The notes under the pieces: generated by a model
Seen by the model: the letters and a program-made list of their open reading frames with translations, nothing else
Told to the model about the DNA's origin: nothing
Database searches by the model: none
Origin: Candidatus Dormiibacter sp.
GTDB taxonomy: Bacteria; Chloroflexota; Dormibacteria; UBA8260
DNA length: 35,263 nucleotides
Direction: 5' to 3'
Assembly: GCA_025450495.1 (NCBI GenBank)
Contig: JANWHI010000045.1
Coordinates: forward strand, 1-35,263
Made by a program: the position numbers and the translations under genes
Part shown: positions 15,917 through 25,110 of the stretch, piece by piece
Numbering within the stretch: the stretch's first letter is position 1
Layout: each line of letters opens with the position of its first letter

Positions 15917-16404
15917 GCGCAGCGGTCACACACGAGGCGGTGCGGCGGGCACTCCTCGAGCAGCAGGTCTCATACGAGACGGTGGCCTGCGACCCCGCGC
16001 TGGCCGACACAGCAGCCTTCTGCGATGCGTACGGTTTCGACCCCGCCGACTCCGCCAACTGCATCCTCATCGTCTCGCGCCGCCCACCCGGGCACTACCT
16101 GACCACGCTCGTGCTCGCCACCACCCGGCTCGATGTCAACGGTCTGTGCTGCCGGCTGATGGCCGTTCGCAGAGCAAGCTTCGCGCCAGGCGACCAGACC
16201 GCCCAACTGACCGGCATGGACATCGGCGGGGTCACCCCATTCGGTCTGCCCCGCGACCTACTCCCGGTGCGCGTCGACGCGGCGGTGATGTCGCGCTCGC
16301 GGGTCATCGTCGGCGGAGGCGACCGCAGTGTGAAGCTGGTGTTGGACCCTGCCGTCTTCGCGACGTTGCCGGATTTCGAGGTCGTCGAAGGGCTGGCCGG
16401 CTGA
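15913..16404 (+). CDS. YbaK/prolyl-tRNA synthetase-associated domain protein (probable aminoacyl-tRNA deacylase)
   Basis: This 163-residue protein has the YbaK/INS-domain layout. TLVLATTRLDVNGLCCRLM precedes RRASFAP and the GMDIGGVTPFGLP loop, and VDAAVMSRSRVIVGGGDRS closes the fold. Family members hydrolyse mischarged tRNA (Cys-, Ala- or Ser-tRNA) in trans. The usual Lys in the substrate loop is not obvious here (the family has K-T/S-L, this has ATTRLDV), so substrate or activity is uncertain. Its GTG overlaps the trigger factor TGA, so the two are coupled. It is not part of a prolyl-tRNA synthetase. Confidence 0.85.
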   Translation: MSAAVTHEAVRRALLEQQVSYETVACDPALADTAAFCDAYGFDPADSANCILIVSRRPPGHYLTTLVLATTRLDVNGLCCRLMAVRRASFAPGDQTAQLTGMDIGGVTPFGLPRDLLPVRVDAAVMSRSRVIVGGGDRSVKLVLDPAVFATLPDFEVVEGLAG

Positions 16405-16472
16405 TCCCATCCGGCGCCGTCGTGGTTTCGCGACTCCGCCCCACTTGGTACTCACAAACCTCGTATTGCATG

Positions 16473-16478
16473 TACGCT
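16473..16478 (+). promoter_or_regulatory. -10 box before the uncharacterised ORF
   Basis: TACGCT, identical to the leuS box, lies nine bases before an in-frame GTG at 16488. TTGGTA at 16445-16450 is a possible but badly spaced -35 (22 bases). Confidence 0.3.
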
Positions 16479-16487
16479 GCCACCGCC

Positions 16488-16946
16488 GTGTGGTGGAGTC
16501 CCCTCCTTCGTCCTCATCCCACCCGCCGGCCCGACGGGTGTTGCACCCTTGTTGAGGCCGAGGTGCTGACCGTCGTCGTGCCGGACCCGCCGCGTGCCGG
16601 GCCGGCGGCGTCGGGGGCTGAAGACCTGCGCGCCACCGCGCTCCTGGCGGCGCACATCCACGCCGACGGGCCACCGGTGATCGGGGCCGTGGCCGCGGCC
16701 GCGGTGCTGCAGCGGCTGACCGAGGCGGGCGACCCGCGTCGCTTCCAGGCTTGGCTGCTCCAGGGCCTCTATCATCGGCTGGCGGGAGCCGAGGCAAGCC
16801 GCACTCACCGCGGTGAGGCGGTGGTGAGCGCTCACGAGGTGCGCGCCCGGAGCATCCTGCGCCTGGCCGCGACCAGTCCCGACCCGGTGACCGCGCGCCG
16901 CGCTCGCATCGCGCTGGGTCGGCTGGGCAGCGGCGTTCTCGCCTGA
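16488..16946 (+). CDS. Uncharacterised protein, start uncertain
   Basis: The convincing part is residues 45-150. It is Ala-rich and helical, with AEDLRATALLAAHIHADGPP, VLQRLTEAGDPRRFQAWLLQGLYHRL and ARSILRLAATSPDPVTARRARIALG, which read like two or three amphipathic helices. No family is recognised. Possible starts in frame are ATG 16470, GTG 16488 (nine bases after a TACGCT box) and GTG 16563. The first 25 codons after 16488 look poorly constrained (WWSPLLRPHPTRR), so 16563 may be the true start. It sits between the YbaK-like gene and the clpP promoter. It may be real but lineage-specific. Confidence 0.5.
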   Translation: MWWSPLLRPHPTRRPDGCCTLVEAEVLTVVVPDPPRAGPAASGAEDLRATALLAAHIHADGPPVIGAVAAAAVLQRLTEAGDPRRFQAWLLQGLYHRLAGAEASRTHRGEAVVSAHEVRARSILRLAATSPDPVTARRARIALGRLGSGVLA

Positions 16947-16991
16947 TCTGCGCAGCTGTGCGATGCGGCCGATGAATCACAGAGGCGTACC

Positions 16992-16997
16992 TATAAT
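16992..16997 (+). promoter_or_regulatory. Consensus -10 box of clpP, leaderless type
   Basis: A perfect TATAAT lies nine bases before the clpP ATG at 17007. Transcription should start within a few bases of the ATG, leaving no room for a Shine-Dalgarno. The -35 region is weak. Confidence 0.7.
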
Positions 16998-17006
16998 GGC
17001 CCGACC

Positions 17007-17696
17007 ATGACACCGCAGAACCTGATCCCGATGGTCGTCGAGACGACGAACCGCGGCGAGCGCGCCTTCGACATCTATTCGCGTCTTCTCAAGGACCGAA
17101 TCATCTTCATCGGTACGCCGATCGACGACCAGGTTGCCAACGTGGTGATGGCGCAGCTGCTCTTTCTCGCTGGTGAGGATCCCGAGAAGGACATCATGAT
17201 CTATATAAATTCGCCGGGTGGTTCGGTGTACGCGGGCCTGGCGATCTACGACACCATGTGCTACGTCGAACCGCGTGTGGGCACCATCTGTATGGGCATT
17301 GCCGCGTCGATGGCGGCGGTGATCCTCGCCGGCGGTGCGCCGGGGATGCGCTTCTCGCTGCCGAACACGCGAGTGCTCATCCACCAGCCGTCCGGCGGGT
17401 TCAGCGGCCAGGCGGCCGATATCCAGATCCACGCCCAGGAGATCCTGCGCGTGCGCCGCCGGCTCGACGAGATCCTCGCCCACCACACCGGCAAGCCCAT
17501 CGAGGTGATCAACCGCGACTCCGACCGCGATTTCTTCATGAGCTCAGAAGAGGCCAAGGCGTACGGGCTGATCGACGAAATCATCCAGGGCAGGCCCAAG
17601 GGCGACGGACCGGTACCCAAGGTGGAGAGCAACGGGGGCGCGCGCAGCGGCGACGACAGCGGCCCAGAGGCGGGCGGCGGCGCGGCCACGCGCTGA
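17007..17696 (+). CDS. clpP: ATP-dependent Clp protease proteolytic subunit
   Basis: This 229-residue serine peptidase forms the tetradecameric Clp barrel. The catalytic triad is visible: S101 in GIAASMAA, H126 in VLIHQPSGG, and D175 in [21 protein letters not shown] is the oxyanion strand. The C terminus has an extra 25-residue Gly/Ser-rich acidic tail ([16 protein letters not shown]) of unknown role. There is no propeptide of note. A consensus TATAAT directly before the ATG suggests a strong leaderless transcript. clpX follows after 77 bases with its own -10 box. Confidence 0.98.
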   Translation: MTPQNLIPMVVETTNRGERAFDIYSRLLKDRIIFIGTPIDDQVANVVMAQLLFLAGEDPEKDIMIYINSPGGSVYAGLAIYDTMCYVEPRVGTICMGIAASMAAVILAGGAPGMRFSLPNTRVLIHQPSGGFSGQAADIQIHAQEILRVRRRLDEILAHHTGKPIEVINRDSDRDFFMSSEEAKAYGLIDEIIQGRPKGDGPVPKVESNGGARSGDDSGPEAGGGAATR

Positions 17697-17756
17697 GCGC
17701 GGCGAGACCCTTCATCGATCCGTTGCCGGTCGGCAGGCGCGGCTGTGGCTGGAGCG

Positions 17757-17765
17757 TGGTACGGT
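17757..17765 (+). promoter_or_regulatory. Extended -10 promoter of clpX
   Basis: TGG-TACGGT fits an extended -10 (TGn plus hexamer). It is followed by eight bases and the clpX ATG at 17774, again without a Shine-Dalgarno. Confidence 0.45.
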
Positions 17766-17773
17766 GACCTTGG

Positions 17774-19066
<1,293 letters not shown>

Positions 19067-19075
19067 CTTCACCAC

Positions 19076-19654
19076 ATGAGCGTGCGGGCGCGGTGGATCG
19101 CGCTCGTCGGCGTCGCGGCCATCCTCGCGGCGACGGGCATCGTGGTCCTGGTGGGATCCCGCACCCCGGACTGCACGGTGGCTGCGCCGCGTCCATCATT
19201 GCCCGCCCAGCTGCGGGCGCTCGGTGACTTCCAGCAGTCGTATGACGTCGGCAATGCGCCTGCGATCGAGGACGCGGCCGTCCGCGCTGCTGCTGCCCTC
19301 CACCCGGACCTGATCGGCAGCGCCCCGCAGCCGCCCGTGCTCGAGGCGGCCACGCAGGCGGGGTCCCCCGACGCGGTGGTGGTGCCGCTCCGCGCTCCCT
19401 CGTCCTCGCCGGGCAGTGCTCCTCTGGCCGGGCTGGTGGTTTTCCTCCGCGACTGCCAGGGCGCCGCCTACTTCGCCACTGTCGAGGACGACGCCACCGC
19501 CCAGCCGCCGCTGCAGCAGTTCCCTCCGGTGGGTCAAGGCCAGGCGGCGGCGCAACTCGACGGCGTGGTCCCCAGGCTCGTCTACACGAGCGATCCTCTC
19601 CAGCCGCGCTGGGCGACCAACTCGGCGCCGCCGCGGATGCTGCCGGCGCGGTGA
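19076..19654 (+). CDS. Single-pass membrane-anchored or secreted protein of unknown function
   Basis: Residues 1-28 form a signal-anchor (VRARWIALVGVAAILAATG) after two Arg. No lipobox Cys is present within the expected site. The remaining 165 residues are extracytoplasmic, Ala/Pro-rich, and contain two cysteines (C33 and one in FLRDCQGAAYF) that may pair. No family is recognised. The gene starts nine bases after the clpX stop and probably shares its transcript. The link to protease function is only positional. Confidence 0.75.
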   Translation: MSVRARWIALVGVAAILAATGIVVLVGSRTPDCTVAAPRPSLPAQLRALGDFQQSYDVGNAPAIEDAAVRAAAALHPDLIGSAPQPPVLEAATQAGSPDAVVVPLRAPSSSPGSAPLAGLVVFLRDCQGAAYFATVEDDATAQPPLQQFPPVGQGQAAAQLDGVVPRLVYTSDPLQPRWATNSAPPRMLPAR

Positions 19655-19733
19655 TCCGCGTCGCCGATGATCGATGGGGCAGGCGCGAGCGTCGGCTCGG
19701 CATGTCCACGTGAGCGTTTCGCGGGAGCCTCCG

Positions 19734-19739
19734 TATACT
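19734..19739 (+). promoter_or_regulatory. -10 box of valS
   Basis: TATACT lies 12 bases before the valS ATG at 19752, giving a leader of about five bases. The only clear AT-rich hexamer in the 97-base gap. Confidence 0.5.
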
Positions 19740-19751
19740 CGGCGTCCACCG

Positions 19752-22367
19752 ATGGACAAGGCTTTCGACCCGCGCACCGTGGAGCCGGCCTGGCGTGCGC
19801 GCTGGGAGGAGCTGCGAATCGGCGTTGCCGATGCCGCGTCGCCGCGGCCGAAGTACAGCATCGCGCTGCCGCCGCCGAACATCACCGGAGTGCTCCACCT
19901 CGGCCACGCCATGGGCTTCTCCATCCAGGACGCCGTGGCCCGCCAGCACCGCATGCGCGGCTTCGAGGTGGAGTGGTGCCCGGGAACCGACCATGCGGCC
20001 ATCGCCACCCAGAACGTCATCGAGCGCCAGCTCGCCGCCGAGGGAACCACCAAGGAGGAGCTGGGCCGCGAATTGTTCAAGGCACGCGTGGACGCATGGT
20101 ACGAGGAGTACGGAGGTCGCATCTTCGAGCAGATGCGCGCGCTGGGCTTCACCTGTGACTGGAGCCGATCCCGCTTCACCCTCGACGACGCGTATGTCCG
20201 CGCCATCCGTACCGCGTTCAAGAGCCTGTTCGACAAGGGGCTCATCTACCGCGGTCCGCGCATCGTCAACTGGTGCCCCCGTTGTCTGTCGGCGATCAGC
20301 GACGAGGAGATCGACTGGCAGGAGCAAACCGACAGCCTGGTGCACCTCCGCTACCCCATCGACGGCGGCGGCGAGATCATCGTCGCCACGGTGCGCCCGG
20401 AGACGATGCTCGGTGACAGCGCGGTGGCGGTGGCACCCGGTGACCCGCGTTACGCCGACGTGGTGGGCCGTACGGTCATCCTGCCTCTGACCGGGCGCCG
20501 GGTGCCGATCATCGAGGATGCGGCAGTGCAGCCCGAGTTCGGCAGCGGCGCGCTCAAGGTCACCCCGGCCCACGATCCCACCGACTACGAGATCGGCGAG
20601 CGTCACGGTTTGCCGATGATCTCGGTGATCGCAGCCAACGGCACCATGGACGTGCCCGATCTGCCGCGCTTCCACGGGCTGCCCGTGGCGGAGGCGCGAG
20701 CGGTGGTGCTGACTGCGCTGCGCGAGGCGGGTTCGGTGCTGAAAGAGGAGGAGTACGTCCACGAGGTCGGACACTGCGATCGCAGCGGGGACGTGCTCGA
20801 ACCACTGATCAGCGCGCAGTGGTGGGTGCGCATGGGCGAGCTCAGCCCGGCGGCGATCGACGCCGTCGTCAGCGGAAGGACCTCGTTCCATCCGCGCCGC
20901 TACACCGACGTCTACCTCGCCTGGATGCGCAACATCCGCGACTGGTGCATCAGCCGGCAGATCTGGCTGGGCCACGCCATCCCGGTGTCGACGTGCGCCA
21001 ACGAGCACACCTTCGCCTGGATCGAGCCACCAGGCGACTGCCCGACGTGCCACAGCCCCGAGCTGCGCAACGACCCCGACGTGCTCGACACCTGGTTCAG
21101 CAGCGCGCTGTGGCCGTTCGCCATCTTCGGCTGGCCGGAGGATACCGAGGACCTGCGCCGTTTCTATCCCACCGACGTGTGCGTGACCGCGCGCGACATC
21201 ATCTTCCTGTGGGTGGCGCGGATGATCTTCATGGGCCTCCGCTGCACCGACCACACGCCCTTCGCCGACGTGATCATCACCAGCACCGTGCAGGCAGCCG
21301 ACGGGACGCGCATGAACAAGTCCAAAGGCAACGCCGTCGATCCCCTGGAGATGATCGGCGAGCACGGCGCGGACGCGGTTCGTGCCTGGGCAGCTGCGGT
21401 CGGCACCGGTGGCCAGGACGTGCGCTTCAACCGCGAGCGCATCGAAAGCTTCCAGCGATTCGCCAATAAGGTCTGGAACGCAACCCGTTTCCTGGTGACG
21501 CGACTCGATAACGGTGAGGGGGTGATGTCCGCCCCCGCCGACCCGCCCGGCGTCGACGAACTCGAGCCCGGCGACCGCTGGATGCTGTCACAGGTGGCAG
21601 AAACAGTCGAGGCTGTTGATGCCTCGATGGCGAGCTACCGTTTTCACGATGCCATGGACCGTCTCTACGAAGTCACCTGGCATGCCTTCTGCGATTGGTA
21701 CGTGGAGATGATCAAGCCGCGGCTGCGCGATGACGCGCCGCCGCGGTCGCGCGCGGCGGCCGCTCACACGGCCATCACCACCCTCGACGTGCTGCTCCGG
21801 CTGCTCCACCCCTTGATGCCGTTCATCACCGAAGAGTGCGCCCAGCGGCTCCCCGATGCCGCCCCCTCGCTGCAGCTGCGCGACTGGCCCCAGGTGGCCC
21901 CGGGATGGCGGGAGGGGCTCGCCGCACGACATCGCGTCGATGAGCTGCTCCTGCTGGTGCAGAGAGTGCGCGCGCTGCGCGATGAGAGCGGTGTGCCCGC
22001 GGGCGAGCGCCACCGCCTCCAGCTCAGCGGCGGCGATCCCGAGATGACGGTCGAGCAGAGGATGCGACTGCTGACGTCGCTGATCCCTGTTGAGGTGGAG
22101 GAGGACGGGGATCTCAACGGCGGGGTCAGCGTCGTCGCCGGTGCCCTGGAGGCGCGCTACCACCTGGTCGTCGGCGAGCGCGAACGGGCGCGCACCCGGC
22201 GGCGCCTGACCGAGCTCGAGGGCACCATCGCCCGCCTCGAGAAGCAGCTGGCCACACCGGCCTTCACCGGCAAGGCGAAGCCCGAGGTCGTCACCGAGGC
22301 ACGCCGCCGTCTCGATGAGGCGGTTCGTGAGCAGGGCGTGCTGCGCGCCCAAGGGGAGAGAGGATGA
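19752..22367 (+). CDS. valS: Valyl-tRNA synthetase
   Basis: This 871-residue class I synthetase charges tRNA-Val. The HIGH motif is HLGH at 49-52 in PPPNITGVLHLGHAMG. The editing domain includes IVATVRPETMLGD and the FGSGALKVTPAHDPTD loop, which removes threonine. A CANEHTF...CPTC pair suggests a structural zinc site. The KMSKS position reads RMNKS (520-524), keeping the second Lys but changing the first Lys and Ser. DHAAIATQ and TARDIIFLWVARM are family motifs. The C-terminal coiled-coil tRNA arm (RRRLTELEGTIARLEKQL) is present. ATG 19752 was chosen over 19674 because of the promoter. The stop overlaps the next gene as ATGA. Confidence 0.98.
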   Translation: MDKAFDPRTVEPAWRARWEELRIGVADAASPRPKYSIALPPPNITGVLHLGHAMGFSIQDAVARQHRMRGFEVEWCPGTDHAAIATQNVIERQLAAEGTTKEELGRELFKARVDAWYEEYGGRIFEQMRALGFTCDWSRSRFTLDDAYVRAIRTAFKSLFDKGLIYRGPRIVNWCPRCLSAISDEEIDWQEQTDSLVHLRYPIDGGGEIIVATVRPETMLGDSAVAVAPGDPRYADVVGRTVILPLTGRRVPIIEDAAVQPEFGSGALKVTPAHDPTDYEIGERHGLPMISVIAANGTMDVPDLPRFHGLPVAEARAVVLTALREAGSVLKEEEYVHEVGHCDRSGDVLEPLISAQWWVRMGELSPAAIDAVVSGRTSFHPRRYTDVYLAWMRNIRDWCISRQIWLGHAIPVSTCANEHTFAWIEPPGDCPTCHSPELRNDPDVLDTWFSSALWPFAIFGWPEDTEDLRRFYPTDVCVTARDIIFLWVARMIFMGLRCTDHTPFADVIITSTVQAADGTRMNKSKGNAVDPLEMIGEHGADAVRAWAAAVGTGGQDVRFNRERIESFQRFANKVWNATRFLVTRLDNGEGVMSAPADPPGVDELEPGDRWMLSQVAETVEAVDASMASYRFHDAMDRLYEVTWHAFCDWYVEMIKPRLRDDAPPRSRAAAAHTAITTLDVLLRLLHPLMPFITEECAQRLPDAAPSLQLRDWPQVAPGWREGLAARHRVDELLLLVQRVRALRDESGVPAGERHRLQLSGGDPEMTVEQRMRLLTSLIPVEVEEDGDLNGGVSVVAGALEARYHLVVGERERARTRRRLTELEGTIARLEKQLATPAFTGKAKPEVVTEARRRLDEAVREQGVLRAQGERG

Positions 22368-22843
22368 CGCCGATGATCGCCGACACTGCCTCGCTGGTCC
22401 TGCTCGGTCTGGTCGTCGCCGCCGGCTACGTCGCAGCCCTCTACGTGGCCGTCGCCTTCTTCGTCTGGCGCGACGCGAGGCGCCGCTCCGACGCGCTGCT
22501 CTTCCAGCTCTTCGCGCTCGTCCTCGGATTCGTCCCGCCGTTTCTCGGCGTGCTCGTCTACCTGATGGTCCGACCCCCGACGACTCTGGACCAGGAGCGC
22601 CAGCTCGCCCTCGAGGAGCAGGCCATCCTCGAGGGGGACCGCGACGAGGTCGTTCTCCGCCCCTGCCCCTCGTGCGGACGCGAGATCGAGGCGGACTTCA
22701 TCGTCTGCCCCCACTGCCGCACCCAGTTCGCTCGCCGCTGCCACTCCTGTGACCGCGTTCTCCGCCTGGGCTGGCCGGTCTGTCCCTACTGTGCCGAGGA
22801 GGTGGGCCACGCGCCGTTGGGCCGCGTCACCCGCACCGGCTGA
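22364..22843 (+). CDS. Two-TM double zinc ribbon protein
   Basis: This 159-residue protein has membrane segments at about residues 10-34 and 45-68. A cytoplasmic tail follows with eight cysteines in four CxxC pairs: C101/C104, C115/C118, C126/C129 and C140/C143 (CPSCGREIEADFIVCPHC, CHSCDRVLRLGWPVCPYC). This is the DZR (double zinc ribbon) pattern. Its ATG overlaps the valS stop, and the next membrane gene starts nine bases after its end, so it is in the same transcript. DZR proteins often act as adaptors or sensors, but the partner is unknown. The membrane location and context suggest a link to the downstream module; that is inference. Confidence 0.88.
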   Translation: MTPMIADTASLVLLGLVVAAGYVAALYVAVAFFVWRDARRRSDALLFQLFALVLGFVPPFLGVLVYLMVRPPTTLDQERQLALEEQAILEGDRDEVVLRPCPSCGREIEADFIVCPHCRTQFARRCHSCDRVLRLGWPVCPYCAEEVGHAPLGRVTRTG

Positions 22844-22852
22844 GCCGCGGCG

Positions 22853-24466
22853 ATGCTGAGTGGCGGGCTGCGGCTGGGCCTTGTGGTCGCGGCGCCGCTG
22901 CTGGGGGCGTTCCTGGTCCACGGACTGCGCGCCCGGCGGCGGGCGGTGCTGGTCATCGCCGTCCTCAGCGTCGCCGCGACCACGACTCTGGTGGCCTCGG
23001 TCGTGTCGGGCATCAGCGGCGGCGGTTCGCTGGAGCACAGCTTCGGGACCGCGATCCCCGGCGTCGACTTCACGACCCGGGCGGATTCAGCCTCGGTGGC
23101 CGCCGTGCTGGTGGCCTGCGTGGCCGCACTGCTCGCCATCACGCGCCTGCACGACCAGGCCGATCGCCTCTGCGGTCTGCTCCTCTGCCTGGCAGGAACG
23201 ACCGCGGTGGCGTGCGCGGGCAACCTGGTGCTTGTCGCTGCCGGGGTGGAGGTCATCGCCGGCGGGACGCTGATGCTGCGCGGCCGGCGCGGCGCGGGCC
23301 GCCGCTCTGCGGCACTCCTCGCCGCCGCGGTCTGCGGTTCGGGCCTGGCCCTTCTCGCCGCCGCGGCACAGCTCGTCGCCGAGGCCGGGAGCAGCGACCT
23401 GGCGTTCATCCCCCAGGGTGCCATCGGCGGGGCGCTCGCGGTGCCCTGGGCGCTCGGGGGTGCCGGTCTGCTGATCTCGATGGCGTTCCCCGGCGACGCC
23501 GCCTCCCCGGCACGCGACTGGGCCGCCGTCGGCGCGCTGCCGGCCGGTTTCCTGGTGCTGCTCCGCCTCCAGCAGAGCGCGGGTGGCCAGCTTCCCGGCG
23601 TCGCGGCCCTGACCGTTGCGGCGATCGGGGCGCTGGTGGCCGCGGCCGCGGCGGTCGGCGCGCTTCGCGCCGGCACTCTCGCCGCGGCCGGTCGAGCCGC
23701 GGTGGCGGTGCTGACCGGTCTTTTGGTCAGCCTGTTCGCCGGGTCCCTGGCCGTGTCGGGCACGGTGACAGCCGGGCTCTTTGTCGGCCTGGAGATCGCC
23801 ATGGTCGCGGCTCCATCCTGGAACCGGCGCCCCACCGCGTGGTCGGCCGCCTCGATGGCCCTGCTGGCCTTGCCCGGCGGGGCGATGTTCGCAGTGGTTG
23901 CGGTCGGTCTCGGCGTGGTGGCGCAACGAGGGGTGGCTGCGTTTCCCCAGCTGGCGGTCCTCGCGGCGGTGGTTGCTGCGGCTGCGATCGCGGCCGCCCG
24001 CGCGCTGGCGAGGCCTCCCACCACCTGGCGTCCGGCGGCGCCCGGTGCGGTTCTTGCCGTCGTCGCCGGTTTTGCCGGCGGCCTCGTGCCCGGCTTCGCG
24101 CTGCGCCAGGTCGCGGCAGCCCTGGCTCCCGGTGCGGCGCCTGTCGACCTCGACCCCGGTGCACTCCAGGTGGCGGGGGCAGGCTTTGCCGGCGGCTACT
24201 ACGCTGTCGCCGCCACCATCCTTCTGGTGGCGGCCGCAGCCGCGGCGGTGATCAGCGGCGGTGAACCGGTGGCCGCCGCCGCGCCCGCGATCCAGCCGGC
24301 CGGGATGCCCAGGCTCGGGCTGGTTCTCGCCGTCCGCAGGCGCAGCCTCCCGGCGACCAGGCGCGCCGGCAGCAGCCTGCGCGCCTTCGACCGGTGGCTC
24401 GAGGCGCAACCGCAACTGCCCCTCTTCATGGGGGCAGCTGCGCTGGCTGTCGTGCTCTTCCACTGA
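22853..24466 (+). CDS. Divergent complex I/hydrogenase-4 antiporter-like membrane subunit (NuoL/M-like)
   Basis: This 537-residue protein is almost entirely hydrophobic, with about 14 predicted helices. It has a weak likeness to the NuoL/NuoM/HyfB fold. FTTRADSASVAAVLVACV (D78) resembles the 'F-x-x-D-x-L-S' entry to helix 3-4. LVAAGVEVIAG keeps the helix 5 Glu (E133). SMAFPGDAASPARDW resembles the 'P-x-W-L-P-D-A-x-x-x-P' loop. The helix 7 Lys expected just before that loop is absent. It ends TGATG, overlapping the next gene. The family call is by pattern only; an unrelated transporter is possible. Confidence 0.6.
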   Translation: MLSGGLRLGLVVAAPLLGAFLVHGLRARRRAVLVIAVLSVAATTTLVASVVSGISGGGSLEHSFGTAIPGVDFTTRADSASVAAVLVACVAALLAITRLHDQADRLCGLLLCLAGTTAVACAGNLVLVAAGVEVIAGGTLMLRGRRGAGRRSAALLAAAVCGSGLALLAAAAQLVAEAGSSDLAFIPQGAIGGALAVPWALGGAGLLISMAFPGDAASPARDWAAVGALPAGFLVLLRLQQSAGGQLPGVAALTVAAIGALVAAAAAVGALRAGTLAAAGRAAVAVLTGLLVSLFAGSLAVSGTVTAGLFVGLEIAMVAAPSWNRRPTAWSAASMALLALPGGAMFAVVAVGLGVVAQRGVAAFPQLAVLAAVVAAAAIAAARALARPPTTWRPAAPGAVLAVVAGFAGGLVPGFALRQVAAALAPGAAPVDLDPGALQVAGAGFAGGYYAVAATILLVAAAAAAVISGGEPVAAAAPAIQPAGMPRLGLVLAVRRRSLPATRRAGSSLRAFDRWLEAQPQLPLFMGAAALAVVLFH

Positions 24467-25110
24467 TGCAGGTCAACGAGCCGCTGCTCGCGGGTCTGGG
24501 ATTCATCGCCGCTGTGGTCGTCACTCTCGTCGACGGTCGCAACGCGGTGAGTTATGCGTCCATCGCCGCCGGCCTGGGCGTCGCACCATCGGTCGGCGAG
24601 ATCTACGGCGCTGACGGAGCGCTGCTCTTGATCGCCGTCGCGCTTCTCGCCGCCTTGATCGGCCCACTCAGCCGAGCCCTCTCGCGTCGGGTGAGCTGGA
24701 TGGCCGGCGTGGACCCCGTGGTGCCCGTCGTTGCCGGGCGGGAGGCGCTCTTTGGTCCGCGCAGCATTCGTGTGGCCGCCGGTGCCGCCGTGCTGCCCGC
24801 GGCCTCGTGGGTCAGCTTCAATGTGCCGCTCGGCTCGGCGTCGACCGTGACGGGAGTTCTGTTCGCGGCAGCGCTGGTCTGGGGCTGCGGGGCGATGCGG
24901 CTGCTCACCGCCCGGACATTGGTGGACGTGGCCAGCGGAGTCGCTGCGGTGGGTCTGGGCGCCGCCGCGGCATGGCTCATCGCCGGTGGCGTCGAAGCCC
25001 TCGCCGGGGCGATGGCGGCCGCATCCCTGGCCCCAGGTGTGGCGATCACGGCTGGCTGGCTCGGCGGCCGCCACGCCGGCGTGGGCGCCGTCGCTCGGAC
25101 CACCACGTGA
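24466..25110 (+). CDS. Membrane protein of the antiporter-like module (possible NuoK/HyfE counterpart)
   Basis: This 214-residue protein has six or seven predicted membrane helices and begins at an ATG sharing its A with the upstream TGA. Its size matches HyfE (about 216 residues). Its N-terminal half (LLAGLGFIAAVVV, ISYASIAAG-like helix, ALLLIAVALLAALIG) resembles NuoK/HyfE helix packing. The likeness is too weak to be more than a suggestion. A cytoplasmic basic loop follows helix 3 (SRALSRRVSW). Its stop overlaps the next gene as GTGA. No redox motif is present. Confidence 0.55.
   Translation: MQVNEPLLAGLGFIAAVVVTLVDGRNAVSYASIAAGLGVAPSVGEIYGADGALLLIAVALLAALIGPLSRALSRRVSWMAGVDPVVPVVAGREALFGPRSIRVAAGAAVLPAASWVSFNVPLGSASTVTGVLFAAALVWGCGAMRLLTARTLVDVASGVAAVGLGAAAAWLIAGGVEALAGAMAAASLAPGVAITAGWLGGRHAGVGAVARTTT

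Noticed and set aside
22786..24463. Minus-strand ORFs (412 and 458 residues) opposite the first antiporter-like gene
   Set aside because: Low-complexity Ala/Arg/Gly readings; the plus strand gives coherent membrane helices and coupled starts.
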